From the NCBI RefSeq assembly GCF_027579695.1, contig NC_083587.1, positions 38,540,732 through 38,604,731 on the forward strand: a stretch of 64,000 nt of DNA. The letters run 5' to 3'. The first letter of the stretch is position 1, and each line of letters opens with the position of its first letter. A program made the position numbers and the translations under genes. The notes below the pieces were generated by a model. It saw only the letters and a program-made list of their open reading frames with translations. It did not search any database and was not told the origin of the DNA. The stretch is from Neoarius graeffei (lineage: Eukaryota > Chordata > Actinopteri > Siluriformes > Ariidae). Positions 46,167-58,179 of the stretch are shown in pieces.

Positions 46167-47628
46167 CAGCGGATATAAAAATAGCAGGTTTTTGTGATGT
46201 TAAAAAAAAATTCAAAGATAAAATGAAAGATAAATCATGTCAGATCTTTTTCCACCATTAACGCAATATAGCAACCAAGAAAACTCAAGTGAAAAACAAG
46301 CGGAATTTTTATTTTGACTTATTCATTTAGGGGGTGTTGGACTGAATAAAATAAAATAAGCTGGCTGCATGTGTGCAGACCCTTTTATAACGGGGCATGT
46401 CACTGTGCTCAGAATTAACCAAAATCATATTCAAACCCATGTTCAAATCTAATGATCATACTGTCATCACTGAAATAATCCTGACTAACGGAAAATAAAG
46501 ATCAGCTGTGAAGATTTTCTTGAAATCATGCTTTTCATCCAACTGCTGATGCCATGGTCCATAAAGAGCTCACAAAGCACATGCAGTATCTCACTGTTGT
46601 AAAGTATCGATCAGGAGAGAAGTTCCACATCATCAGATGTACCATGGAACAATCATTATCTAATAAAGAAAATGGGGCACCACAGTGACATTGCATCCCT
46701 CCAAAACTGACAAAAGGACAAGACAAAAACCTTTCAGGGAGGCTGCCAAAAGACCACCAGCACCATTAAAGGAATATCTGGTTGCAGCAGTATATGGCAA
46801 GTACTGCTCACTTCCTGCATGTCACAACAATATCTCATTCTTCACATCTCTGGGTTTTGGTTTAGGGTGGCTAGGCCCACCTCAACAAATAAGTAAGTAA
46901 GTAAATAAATAAATAATATCCAAGTCTACCTAAATCACTTCAAGCCATGCGACGGAAAATGTTATTCTATTCTAAAATTTAAAAGAAAGCCAATAATACC
47001 ATACCCATGGTGAATCATGGTGGTGGCAGCATGCTGTGGGGCTGCTCCTACACATTCTATGCATAAATATCAGGAAATGAATGCTGAAATTTTGATCAAT
47101 CATCTCGTATCTATCATTTGATCTCAAACTCCAGTGTCTTCAGTGCAAAAATAATTCTGGACAATTTATCTTGGCTTAATTGTTTTTTTATACATCACAA
47201 CAACCTGCAATTTTAATAGGGGTCTCATTATCTCATTATCTCTAGCCGCTTTATCCTTCTACAGGGTCGCAGGCAAGCTGGAGCCTATCCCAGCTGACTA
47301 CGGGCGAAAGGCGGGGTACACCCTGGACAAGTCGCCAGGTCATCACAGGGCTGACACATAGACACAGACAACCATTCACACTCACATTCACACCTACGGT
47401 CAATTTAGAGTCTCCAGTTAACCTAACCTGCATGTCTTTGGACTGTGGGGGAAACCGGAGCACCCGGAGGAAACCCACGCGGACACGGGGAGAACATGCA
47501 AACTCCACACAGAAAGGCCCTCGCCGGCCACGGGGCTCGAACCCAGGACCTTCTTGCTGTGAGGCGACAGCGCTAACCACTACACCACCGTGCCGCCCCT
47601 TTAATAGGGGTATATAGACTTATTTCTT
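46167..47628 (+). mobile_element. Tc1-like transposon, decayed, third subfamily, with V-SINE inside
   Basis: It starts after a TA with CAGCGGATATAAAAATAGC, matching a known fish Tc1 terminal repeat. Transposase remnants are on the + strand: AAGAAAATGGGGCACCACAG at 46666, and GGTGAATCATGGTGGTGGCA at 47009 (the HGGGS region). The right end (GCAATTTTAATAGGGG then TATATAGACTT) is split by a V-SINE at 47223-47599. The middle of the gene is missing after about 46900. Confidence 0.75.
47223..47599 (-). repeat. V-SINE, full length, inside a Tc1-like terminal repeat
   Basis: An intact head and B box (- strand), core and tail are present. The 11-bp target duplication TTTAATAGGGG stands at 47212-47222 and 47600-47610. 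It is one of the least mutated copies and nearly identical to the one at 14519. Confidence 0.95.
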
Positions 47629-48253
47629 TTCCAATTTAAAGTCCATATTTTATGTTTTGTTTTTTAAACCTAAAGACTATGACCAGGCTTGCCTTTGGCA
47701 GTTACATAAAAATCATCATGCAAAGTGCTGAAAGTGGGATCAGCAGAGGGGTCAGGTGAAAACTAGGATTGTTAGTCTGAGCTTTCCATTAGCAGTGTTG
47801 GGCCTTGAAAGAGTTAGTCATTCAAATAACACTCCAGTTACATGAGTATGTGAACCTTCCAATTAACACTTGCTATCTTTTGTGTCTAATGTTTACTGAC
47901 ACACAGTACTATATGTAGCTGAGACCTGTGCTCAAGTATTATAACCATATATAACTTAAAAACCAAACATTACATTACTAAACACACACACAATATATAT
48001 TATATATCTCCATCTACTGTGCATTCACTGGATATGAGCAATCGCATGCTCTAATTGGCGACCCTATACTCTTCTACTAAGTGATCAGCTTATACACAGT
48101 GAGTAGAGAAAAACAAACTGGAGGAGTATGGTGTTATTTTTGCCTCATTAATATTTGTAAATGCACAGAAAGTGATCTACAAATAGTCAGGGGTTTGTAC
48201 ATGTGTTTTGATATCCACAAATGTAAATTTAATATTTGTAACTTGTATTTTGG
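47629..48253. other. no gene seen
   Basis: At 48021-48120 the sequence GCATTCACTGGATATGAGCA and the following GTGAGTAGAGAAAAACAAA recur at 60155-60240, so this is part of the same transposon family as the fold-back complex near 60 kb. No coding feature is supported. Confidence 0.4.
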
Positions 48254-48696
48254 TCTTTGCAAATAAATGTGTACTTGTAAATATACTGTTTTTCATTTGC
48301 AAATCAAAAATACATTTGTAAAACTGACAATTCTGTTTGTGAAATGTGAGTCGCATTTGTGGATCAGCAATGACACGCATTTACCGCTTTTTTCCTCTGT
48401 GGCGTATTTTTGAGACACTCTGCAAAATCCACAAATGCAGACTAGATCCACAAATAGCCTCACATGCACATTCACGTCCACTAGATGGCAGTGTGGTAAG
48501 ACAACGGATCTGACAAGTGCTAAGACAAAGGAAAACGTTGAAATTGCTGAAATTGAAGTGTGCTGAAATGGAAACGTCTGATGGATGGGTATGTTACATT
48601 GATGAATTGTCAATAAGGTGTTGTTACTATGTGTTGTTACGAAATTATGTTAGCATACCTCATAGTCTCTTGCTAATGTAACGTCAGGTAATGTAA
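48254..48696. repeat. 443-bp direct repeat, copy 1
   Basis: This segment recurs at 52040-52480 with about three substitutions and one 2-bp indel. It contains several ATTTGT/ATTTGC words and the sequence CCACTAGATGGCAGTG at 48478, a match to the CTCF core consensus. No LTR features (TG...CA ends, primer site) are present. Confidence 0.95.
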
Positions 48697-48963
48697 GGTA
48701 GGCTAAAGTTTACCCTTAACAATAGTCTCATCAGCTTAATGCTACATTGGCATAAAATATCCAACATTTGCTTTTTTACTGTTTGTCTGTGTAGTTTAAA
48801 GCTAGTTTTAGGCTAGAATTATAGATTTAGGCTACAGTGGCTCGCAAAATTTAGTAGACCAACACCCCTGACATATTTTACAGACATTTCACTATAACTT
48901 GGTGTTATAATTTAAATTATAATTATAAATTATAATTATATATTGATAATTATATATTATATG

Positions 48964-49012
<49 letters not shown>

Positions 49013-49022
49013 TATATATTAT

Positions 49023-49061
<39 letters not shown>

Positions 49062-49765
49062 TTATAAATTATATATATAGATAGATAGATATATAGATAT
49101 ATATTATAAATTAAATTAAATATATATATAGATATAAATTAAATTATAATTTATAATTATAATTTAGTTAATTTATAATTAGTTAAATTATAATTTGGTG
49201 TCTGCATTTAACAATTGTGAATTAGTGAAATATACACAGCACACAGTGAAGTAAAGTACACACTTGGAGCAATGGGCTGCATTCTATGGCAGAGCCCGGA
49301 GAGCAGGGAGGGGGCACTACAGCCATGGTCCACTAGTAGGGATTTAACACTAACCAGTAGGTTAAAGTCAATTAAATAATTGAGTACATGTAACATTTTA
49401 GATAATGTACTTGAAAGCGGCAGACAACAACCGGTCCAACACCAACCTTGCCTTCTTCAGTCAGGCTGTACAGGAGTTTGGCTATCCACTAGGGGACGGA
49501 TTCCCTTTTGACTCGGGTTCTTCTTAATGTTTCTTCCTCATGTGTCAGGGAGACGCATTCCATAACTGTTTTTAATAAATGTTTCCGTTCAGAATAATTC
49601 AACACATCAGCGATTTTATGCTTAGTTAAATAACATTTGTTTTGATCTGTTTATTAGTAACCATGCACGTGTATTATGTAGATTGCCTGTCGTACATGTC
49701 TCTGTAAATTAACTGTTACTATAGAAACAATAACACATTAGAATGAGCGCATCGGTGATTTTACC
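48697..49765. other. no gene; TA and TAGA microsatellites
   Basis: It holds (TA)n at 48967-49008, (TAGA)n at 49025-49062 and other AT palindromes to 49200. A short piece of the fish-wide repeat (GGATTCCCTTTTGACTCGGG) lies near 49498. No gene is supported. Confidence 0.5.
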
Positions 49766-52037
49766 TTACATACATACATACATACATAAACTTTATTTCA
49801 GACACCAAAAGTCTATATGTCATTTAATTAAAAAAAAACAGTATAAATGATAAATTAAGACAAAAAATAAAAGCAAAGAAATAAGAACAAGCACATACAT
49901 AAAAACAATTATAAAAAATATAAACTCTTGCACCAATGCCTCCTAAGCCTAGACGTAAAATGGTAACAACTTTTTAGCGGACTAGCCAAGGCCTCAATTA
50001 TAGCATTCTCAGACCTATCTATACGACACATAAAACTATACATTAAATGTCTTAAAAGTGCCTCAAAAGTTGGCACTGCAGAGGACACAAATAATTCACT
50101 GGCACTATGCCATCTAGGGACCCTGAGTAGCAGCCTCATTGCATCATTATATGCTACCATGAGTTGCTGCATACTACCCTTTTTAAAGCAGGACCACAAT
50201 TGAGAAGTGTATAAAGGTGTGATGTACGTTCTGAACAAGGAGCATTTCACATCATTGGAGCACATAGAAAACTTACGTATAAGCATATTAGCTTGGGAAT
50301 AAATTTTACATCTCTGTCGATAGATGTCCTTGTCATCTGACCAGTCATCGGATATGACATGTCCAAGATATTTTATTTCATCACACACAGCAAGAGGACC
50401 GCCTGCCAAGGAAAACGTGGGAAAATTTGATTTCCTGTCCCCAACGCTTCTAACTATCATTATTTGGCTCTTCTTAGCATTATACTGTATATCATGATCC
50501 AGGCCATACTGAGAGCACACCTTTAACATCTGCTGTAGCCCAGCACTATAAGGACACAGCAGGACCAAGTCATCTGTATATATCAAATGGTTAACAATAG
50601 TGTTGCCCACAAGGCAGCCAGTTTTTAATCCATTTAACTGATCAGAGAGATAATCCATATACACATTAAATAAAATAGGAGACAAAATCCCACCTTGACG
50701 CACTCCATTACTGACAGAAAATGGAGCCGACACAACATTATCCCATTTAACCTGAAACATTTGATGAGCATACCAAAACACTAATATTCTCACTAAAGGC
50801 TTAGGGACACCTCGATCTAACAACTTTAAAAATAATTTTTCATGATTGATTCTATCAAATGCTTTAGATGCGTCAATGAAGCACAGGAAAACGGTTGAGT
50901 TCAGGCTAGTGTATCTTGCTACACTCTCTTTGAGAGCATATATTCATAGGTCAGTCCCATGCTTTCTTTTAAAACCAAACTGATTATCATGAGTATACAC
51001 ATACATTTCTATCTTAACTAGCAGTATTCTCTCCAAGACTTTGGACAAGATACTGGCTAGTGCGATAGGTCTGTAATTGCTAATACCGTTAAGCTTACCA
51101 GCTTTATCCTTAAGTACAGGCACTAACATTACGGCCATAATAGATTTGGGTAGGACTCCATGAACTATACAGCCAGTAAAGCACATAGACAATAAGTGAC
51201 AGAGCTTATAACTGGCAAATTTTAAATGCTCTGCCGTAATACAGTCCATACCACAGGCCTTATTATTATCCAGCATGTTAATGGCATCAGTGACATCAGC
51301 TGCCCTTACTACCATATCAGCAGAGATGCCATGTTCAAGACGGATATGAACAGAGTTACTTTTCACACAGTTAAAAAGGTTACAATAATGCTCACGCCAA
51401 AGATCAGCTATTTTTTCTGGGCCACTGACACCTTCAATGTCTGAGGGCAGGGGAGTTTTACTATTGTTCATGACTTTTACTTCTTTCCAGAATTCAGTAG
51501 GGTTACTACTCTGTAGCTTTCTAGCAAGTGAGTCTGCTCTCATTGTGTCCTCATTTTCCTTAATAAAACGGAGGGCATATTTAAATCTAGCATTAGTACG
51601 TTTTTTCAACTCTAACAAATTTCCCTGTCTAGGTCTACCAGCCTCAACCCAATTTCTAAATGCCTTTCTTGCCACAGCATGCTGTTCAGCCACAAACTCA
51701 TTCCACCCAGGTCGAATGTTTGGAACTTTACACTTACTATTAAACAAAGATACACTGGAGGTATTAAGACATTTAACAATATCATCATACATGACACACA
51801 ATTCATCAGTATGTTGTACATTCTTACAGTTGATATCTGTGCACATTAAAGCTTCTTTGGGCAAGACAATATTATTTAGACAACTATCTGTAAGGTTTAA
51901 ATACCCAGCCATATCCTCATCACACAGTTTTGACCAGTCCAGTTTACTTGAGGGAGCAGTGTTATTATTGCTGGCCAGCAGGGGGACATTCTCAACATTT
52001 AACAGTGCAACTAAAAGTATGTGATCAGTTATGGTGT
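49766..52037 (-). mobile_element. Rex1/Babar-like non-LTR retrotransposon, 5' truncated
   Basis: Read on the - strand, the element starts in the linker after the endonuclease (near 52037), runs through reverse transcriptase and ends with AATAAAG and a (TATG)n tail at 49788-49766, a tail type usual for Rex1/Babar and CR1-group LINEs. The 5' end abuts the 441-bp repeat copy 2 (starting 52040). No target-site duplication was recognised. Confidence 0.8.
49909..51912 (-). pseudogene. Rex1-like reverse transcriptase, single nonsense codon
   Basis: Upstream part (51912-50944): linker, PTEFWKEVKVMNNSKTPLP, NNKACGMDCITAEHLKFA, VPVLKDKAG and NYRPIALASILSKVLERI. After a TGA at 50944-50946 the same frame continues with FIDASKAFDRINHEKL and FSVSNGVRQGGILSPILFN. 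The active site reads HLIYTDDLVLL (YTDD, usual form YADD). Then KYLGHVISD and a C-terminal region with YNDAMRLLLRVPRW. The frame also stays open upstream to about 52030. A single stop makes this a young inactive copy. Confidence 0.85.
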
Positions 52038-52039
52038 TA

Positions 52040-52480
52040 TCTTTGCAAATAAATGTGTACTTGTAAATATACTGTTTTTCATTTGCAAATCAAAAATACA
52101 TTTGTAAAACTGACAATTCTGTTTGTGAAATGTGAGTCGCATTTGTGGATCAGCAATGACACGCATTCACCGCTTTTTTCCTCTGTGGCGTATTTTTGAG
52201 ACACTGTAAAATCCACAAATGCAGACTAGATCCACAAATAGCCTCACATGCACATTCACGTCCACTAGATGGCAGTGTGGTAAGACAACGGATCTGACAA
52301 GTGCTAAGACAAAGGAAAACGTTGAAATTGCTGAAATTGAAGTGTGCTGAAATGGAAACATCTGATGGATGGGTATGTTACATTGATGAATTGTCAATAA
52401 GGTGTTGTTACTATGTGTTGTTACGAAATTATGTTAGCATACCTCATAGTCTCTTGCTAATGTAACGTCAGGTAATGTAA
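52040..52480. repeat. 441-bp direct repeat, copy 2
   Basis: It is nearly identical to 48254-48696, including the CTCF-like CCACTAGATGGCAG at 52262-52275. After TAATGTAA it continues AATATCCAA, which matches 48753-48763 downstream of copy 1. The original duplicated segment was therefore longer and copy 2 lost about 57 bp there. Confidence 0.95.
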
Positions 52481-52484
52481 AATA

Positions 52485-53086
52485 TCCAAACTCAAGTTTT
52501 ACAAGCTTCTGGGTTACACCGGGTAGTGCAATTATGGGTCATTACTTTTTTAGTATCAGGGTCGTTTGTGATTTCAGAAAAATGATTTTAGCTACTTAGA
52601 ATAATTTGTGTTGTTTAAGAAAGAAAAATGTATTAAAATGATTGTTTACGGCTACTATATTTGATAACTTGCTGGAAAGGTTGCACAACATTAAACAAAA
52701 CTATAAAATGTGTGGAAAGCATGTCATTCATTAATAAATGAAAAAAACGAAATCATTCACAAACTGCAGTGGTATAAGAGGAATAAAATCGAACATGCTG
52801 TAACAGGTTTACACATACATCGTACCACCTTACTGTTCTTTACATATACATTGTTTTCACAATGGCTGTTTTACAGACACCTTAAAAATGGCTGTAATGT
52901 TCTTCCTTGATTAGCCTGGACAGCAAATGTTAAGAACAGCTGATAACTTCAGTTTGATACAAGACCTTTAAAATTAAAAACGCTCATACTCGAGTTAATA
53001 CACTCCGGATGACTTGACTTAATAGTCAATAACACAATTACAGAACAGAAATTATTTATAATTGAACTTTCTGGTGTCACCCAGAT
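52485..53086. other. no gene seen
   Basis: AT-rich sequence without recognisable features. Confidence 0.3.
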
Positions 53087-53262
53087 GAGGGGTTCCTCTC
53101 AAGGTGTCTTCCTCTCGTCGCCTCATGGATTTTTTTTCCTTGCTACCGTCACCGCTGACTTTCTCATTATGGATAAATTTAAATTGGATAACCAGTTTTT
53201 GTAAAGCTGCTTTGTGACAATGTCCATTGTTAAAAATACTATATAAATACAACTGAACTGAA
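53087..53262 (+). repeat. fish-wide interspersed repeat, diverged copy
   Basis: GGTTCCTCTCAAGGTGTCTT through AAAGCTGCTTTGTGACAATG and CTATATAAATA matches the 3' part of the repeats at 33672 and 62344. Confidence 0.75.
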
Positions 53263-53639
53263 TTAAATCACGAGCCATTATCTAGCAACCCTAAGCTCAG
53301 CAGAATGCTCCATCTTGCAGATCATAGGTTGAGATGCAGTATACTGAAAAAAGACATTTTTCCATAATTTCTCTATAGGTTATGATTTAGACTATCTACA
53401 TTTTTTTAAGTCCTCATCTACAGTGGTGCTTGAAAGTTTGTGAACCCTTTAGAATTTTCTATATTTCTGCATAAATATGACCTTAAACAACATCAGATTT
53501 TCACACAAGTCCTAAAAGTAGATAAAGAGAACCCAGTTAAAGAAATGAGATCCAATATTACATATCTGTGAGTGGCAAAAGTATGTGAACTTTTGCTTTC
53601 AGTATCTGGTGTGACCCCCCTTGTGCAGCAATAACTGCA

Positions 53640-54800
53640 ACTGAACGTTTCTGGTAACTGTTCTGCACACCGGCTTGGAGGAATTTTAGCCCATTCCTCC
53701 GTACAGAACAGCTTCAACTCTGGGATGTTGGCTTGGCCATTCTAAAACATTAACTTCATTCTTCTTGAACCATTCTTTGGTAGAACGACTTGTGTGCTTA
53801 GGGTCGTTGTCTTGCTGCATGACCCACTTTCTCTTGAGATTCAGTTCATGGACAGATGTCCTGGCATTTTCCTTTAGAGTTTGCTGGTATAATTCAAAAT
53901 TCATTGTTCCATCAATGATGGCAAGCCGTCCTGGCCCAGATGCAGCAAAACAGGCTCAAACCATGATACCATCATGTTTCACAGATGGGATAAGGTTCTT
54001 ATGCTGGAATGCAGTGTTTTCCTTTCTCCAAACATAACGCTTCTCATTTAAACCAAAAAGTTCTATTTTGGTCTCGTCCGTCCACAAAACATTTTTCTAA
54101 TAGCCTTCTGGCTTGTCCGCGTGATCTTTAGCAAACTGCAGATGAGCAGCAATGTTCTTTTTGGAGAGCAGTGGCTTTCTCCTTGCAACCCTGCCATGCA
54201 CACCATTGTTGTTCAGTGTTCTCCTGATGGTGGACTCATGAACAGTAGCCAATGTGAGAGAGGCCTTCAGTTGCTTAGCAGTTACCCTGGGGTCCTTTGT
54301 GGCCTCGCTGACTATTACAGGCCTTGCTCTTGGGTGGCACGGTGGTGTAGTGGTTAGCGCTGTCGCCTAACAGCAAGAAGGTTCTGGGTTCGAACCTCAT
54401 GGCCGACAGGGGCCTTTCTGTGTGGAGTTTGCATGTTCTCCCCGTGTCCGCGTGGGTTTCCTCTGGGTGCTCTGGTTTCCCCCACAGTTTAAAGACATGC
54501 AGATTCAGTACAATGGGGCCACTGTAATTGGCGCAAGCTGTTGTGGTTTCCCATGCCATGATGTATGTCCATATATATATATATATATATCTTCCTATGG
54601 CAAAAAAGCTAAATAAATGATCTTTGTTGGTCGACCACTTCTGGGGAGGGTAACGGTGGTCTTGAATTTCCTCCATTTGTACACAATCTGTCTAACTGTG
54701 GATTGGTGGAGTCCAAACTCTTTAGAGATGGTTTGGTAACCTTTTCCAGCCTGATGAGCATCAACAACGCTTTTTCTGAGGTCCTCAGAAATCTCCTTTG
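53640..54800 (-). pseudogene. Tc1-like transposase remnant lacking the third catalytic residue
   Basis: The - strand shows MNFELYQQTLKENARTSVHE (53904 and down), then MQQDNDPKHTSRSTKEW with the second catalytic aspartate, then VLEWPSQ. There the frame jumps into sequence for LKLFCTEEWAKIPPSR (about 53700-53650). The segment that normally carries SPDLNPIE is deleted, so the third acidic residue is lost. The N-terminal helix-turn-helix part lies at 54620-54800 beyond the inserted SINE block. Confidence 0.75.
54332..54512 (+). repeat. V-SINE, 3' truncated, nested in Tc1-like element
   Basis: The head (GTGGCACGGTGGTGTAGTGG), B box (GGTTCGAACCTC) and core to GACATGCAG are present; the 3' tail is replaced by about 100 bp of unrelated sequence with an (AT)n tract (54570-54590) before the Tc1 sequence resumes at about 54619 (TCTTTGTTGG). 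Confidence 0.85.
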
Positions 54801-55179
54801 TTCATGCCATGATACACTTCCACAAACATGTGTTATAAAGATCAGACTTTGATAGATCCCTGTTCTTTAAATAAAACAGGGTGCCCACTCACACCTGATT
54901 GTCATCCCATTGATTGAAAACACCTGACTCTAATATCACCTTCAAATTAACTGCTTACCCTAGAGGTTCACATACTTTTGCCACTCACAGATATGCAATA
55001 TTGGATCATTTTCCTCAATAAATAAATAACCAAGTATAATATTTTTGTCTCATTTGTTTAACTGGGTTCTCTTTATCAACTTTTATGACTTGTGTGAAAA
55101 TCTGATGATGTTTTAGGTCATATTTATGCAGAAATATAGAAAATTCTAAAGGGTTCACAAACTTTCAAGCATCACTGTA

Positions 55180-55965
55180 TGATGTTTACATTACACCAGC
55201 TTTGAGGGAACATTTTTATACTGAACATGACCCAGAATGAAAAAGTGGTGATTAATATGGTGACAAAAATAAATATTAAAGAACAAAGCTGAAACCAGAC
55301 TAAACCACAGAGGGGTTTCAGAAAAGGGCAGAGTTCAGGTTTATGTTAGAAGAAAATGAGTGACTCCAGAACCAGAGACACTGGCGGCAGCAGGGAAGTG
55401 CAAATATGAACGAAATGCATTAATAGAAATCGCTGGACAAACAACTCAACACAGACCGCATGGAAGATTACGACAGAGAGGTTTTCTAAAACTAAAAATG
55501 ATATTTTTGAAGGAATGTTAGTCATTTATGCTAAAGCCAACAGTGAGATCATTTCTGTACTTTAGCAGCCAATGAAAAGCTCAGTCCACGATCATCAAGA
55601 AAAGATAAGCGACAGCTCGGGCAAAGCTACGATGAGACATTCCTTCAGCAACAGATCATGCAGTTAAACTGCAATGGAAAGGGACATCGAGCAAAACCTA
55701 AAGGTTCAGGTCAGTATTAGTGTCGGCGTCATGTTAAGTAGCAAACAATGACAATGGTCAGTCGGTGTATACTAAGGGGAAATAAGTATTTGTAGACATT
55801 TTTCTTCTTATTTATTATACCTCCAGTGCATATATCCACATCAAATTTACACACAATGTCTTTTGATTTTGTACCAGGGAATATGAACAAAATGTACCGG
55901 AAATATGTATTCATTAAGCATAAAAGCCGAAAGCATAGAAACCCACTTCATGAAGCTTGCAATGA
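55180..55965. other. no gene seen
   Basis: No feature supported. Confidence 0.3.
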
Positions 55966-56154
55966 ACAATTCTTGTGGTGACATTGGTTCCAGAGGCAGT
56001 TGGAACAGCAGCTATGGAAATTGTACACATTATGCACTGTGCTTTAACAGGAGCTGAGCTATTGATGCTCCTAGACACTTCCATTTCATAGTAATAGCAC
56101 TTACAGTGGACCAGGGCTGATCTAGCAAGGCAGAAATTTTACAAACTGGCAAAC
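55966..56154. mobile_element. Tc1-like 3' fragment (another subfamily)
   Basis: CAGCTATGGAAATTGTACAC, TAACAGGAGCTGAGCTATTG and GCTGATCTAGCAAGGCAG occur in the order seen in a widespread fish Tc1-like element. The fragment is short, has no intact end, and abuts the next element. Confidence 0.5.
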
Positions 56155-56366
56155 AGACACACACTTATATATGAGTTAAAGTGCAGCCACCTTTCATTTG
56201 AGGGTATTGACTGCTTGGCTGTTATATGGCCTGATGTGTGCTAATCCCTCATTATTTCACTTAAAAGTAAGCAGCTAGAGTTGCTTCCAAGTACAGCACT
56301 GCAGATTTGGAATCTGCTGCTGTTAAAAGGAAAGAACACCACTGGTGAGCTAAGGAGCACCAAAAG

Positions 56367-56397
<31 letters not shown>

Positions 56398-57511
56398 AAC
56401 CTCTGGAAGAAGAATTCTTCCCGTGATGAAGTAAAAACCATTCACAACATGACCCTCCATGATGTCGGTATATCCATGTCGAAGTCAGCAATCAAGAGAA
56501 CTTTTCATGAGACTAAATCAAGGTTCACCAGATAAGTAAAATCACTGGTAAGCTTCAAAAACAGGAAGACTAGATTGGAGCATACCAAAGACATATCAGA
56601 AAGCCTGTACAGTTCCGGAACAAAATCCGATGGACAGATGAAACAAAGATCAGTGTCTACTAAAATGATGGGAAGAGAAGAGTACAGAGAAAAGAAGGAA
56701 CTCACCAAATGCTTCAAAAGCAACCGAAGACTTTTTTAGGCAAAGTTGCAAGAACGTTCTGCAATGCCAAGTTACTCATCTGACCTGAAGTCAATTCAGC
56801 ATGCATTTCATGCTGAAGGCAAAAAGCCCCAAGAACAAGCAGGAATGGAAGACAACCTCAGTAAAGGCCTGGCAGAGCATCACCAGGGAACAAACCCAGA
56901 GTATAGTGATGTCTCTAGGTTCACTGACTGCAAAGGACTTGCAACTAAGTACTGAAAACGAGAGCTTTATTTTTAAACGATTGTGTTTGGCTGTCCAATC
57001 ACTTTTGGTCCTTTTAAAAGGGACCACATACAAAAAGTGCTGTATTTCCTACACTGTTCAGGTACAGCTTTAAATTAAAGCTGAAAGTCTGCATTTCAAT
57101 CTCATATTCATTATTAGTGGCACGGTGGTGTAGTGGTTAGCACTGGTGCCTCACAGCAAGAAGGTTCTGGGTTTGAACCCAGTGGCCGACAAGGGCCTTT
57201 CTATGTGGAGTTTGCATGTTGTCTGCGTGGGTTTCCTCCCACAGTCCAAAGACATGCAGGTTAGGTTAATTGGTGGCTCTAAATTGATCATGAGTGTGAA
57301 TGGTTGTTTGTGTCTTTATGTGTGTGTCAGCCCTGCAATGAGCTGGCGACTTTTCCAGGGTGTACCCTGCCTCTCGCCCATGCTCGGCTGGGATAGGCTC
57401 CAGCTCGCCCCCCACGGGATAAGCAGTTACAGATAAAACAAACATTCATTATTAGGTTTCAACACCGATAACAACAATAATGTAATGTCCAAATAATTAT
57501 GGACCTGACTG
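56155..57511 (+). mobile_element. Tc1-like transposon, fifth subfamily, V-SINE in the right arm
   Basis: The left arm (AGTTAAAGTGCAGCCACC, about 56175) and right arm (TTTAAATTAAAGCTGAAAGT, about 57069) are inverted. The right end AATGTCCAAATAATTATGG (57485-57503) lies beyond the V-SINE at 57118. Transposase remnants on the + strand include GCATGCATTTCATGCTGAAG (56799), GGCCTGGCAGAGCATCACCA and CATTCACAACATGACCC. A C/A homopolymer (56367-56397) interrupts the frame. It is strongly decayed. Confidence 0.7.
57118..57443 (+). repeat. V-SINE with target-site duplication in a Tc1-like arm
   Basis: Head, B box (GGTTTGAACCC), shortened core and 3' part are present. The 12-bp duplication ATTCATTATTAG stands at 57106-57117 and 57444-57455. 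Confidence 0.92.
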
Positions 57512-58125
57512 TCAATGTCGGGTTTATATAAAACTAAATTCAAATAATTTATAAATCAAGTTCTAGATTTAACTGCTGCTTCTGCAAAAAATAAAAATAA
57601 AAATCACAAATTGCACCTGGTGTAAAAGATGTTCAAAAGCTTTCACACAACTGGTAGCAATCAAGTTGAAGTTCAAGACCTTCCTCAAGGTCTCAGGGCA
57701 AACAACACTCAAAAGCATAAGCTACAAAAGTCGAAGCAAAAAGCATCCCATAAACATCCCTGTCAATCGAAGCGATTCAGTAATATGCAGGTGAAAAGTT
57801 TACAGCACCACAACTAATCGTACGCAAGATTTCACAGCATGCTCTCCAATTCATGATAAGGAAGGCAGAAGCCAGCTGTCGAAAAGGATGACCTGAAAAC
57901 AGGAACACAAGTTACACACAGAAGTTCATCAAAGAGACCTCTGTAACCTTGGGGAGCTGCTGCTGCTGATGACTGGTCAAGAGAAATGAGCTAAAACTGA
58001 ACCACAATTTTGCAAACGCCGAATTACTCTTCCCCTAGATGTCTCAAAGCTGTAACTGCCAACAACAGCTTTGCAACAAAGTCCTAATGTTGTTCATTTG
58101 TGAGGTCTGAACGCCCCCCCCCACT

Positions 58126-58179
<54 letters not shown>

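Larger units (their letters stand above)
53421..55177 (-). mobile_element. Tc1-like transposon, fourth subfamily, V-SINE inside
   Basis: The termini CAGTGGTGCTTGAAAGTTTG (53421) and CAAACTTTCAAGCATCACTG (55158-55177) are inverted and flanked by TA (53419-53420, 55178-55179). The inverted arms include CTATATTTCTGCATAAATAT. Transposase remnants lie on the - strand. A SINE-containing block at 54332-54618 splits the gene. A solo right arm of the same family is at 9605-9775. Confidence 0.93.

Noticed and set aside
51437-52024. + strand frame of 195 residues
   Set aside because: Antisense to the Rex1-like protein, which has recognisable RT motifs on the other strand.
48254-52480. 440-bp direct repeats as LTRs of a retrotransposon
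   Set aside because: They lack TG...CA ends, a primer-binding site and a polypurine tract, and the enclosed element is a non-LTR LINE with its own tail.
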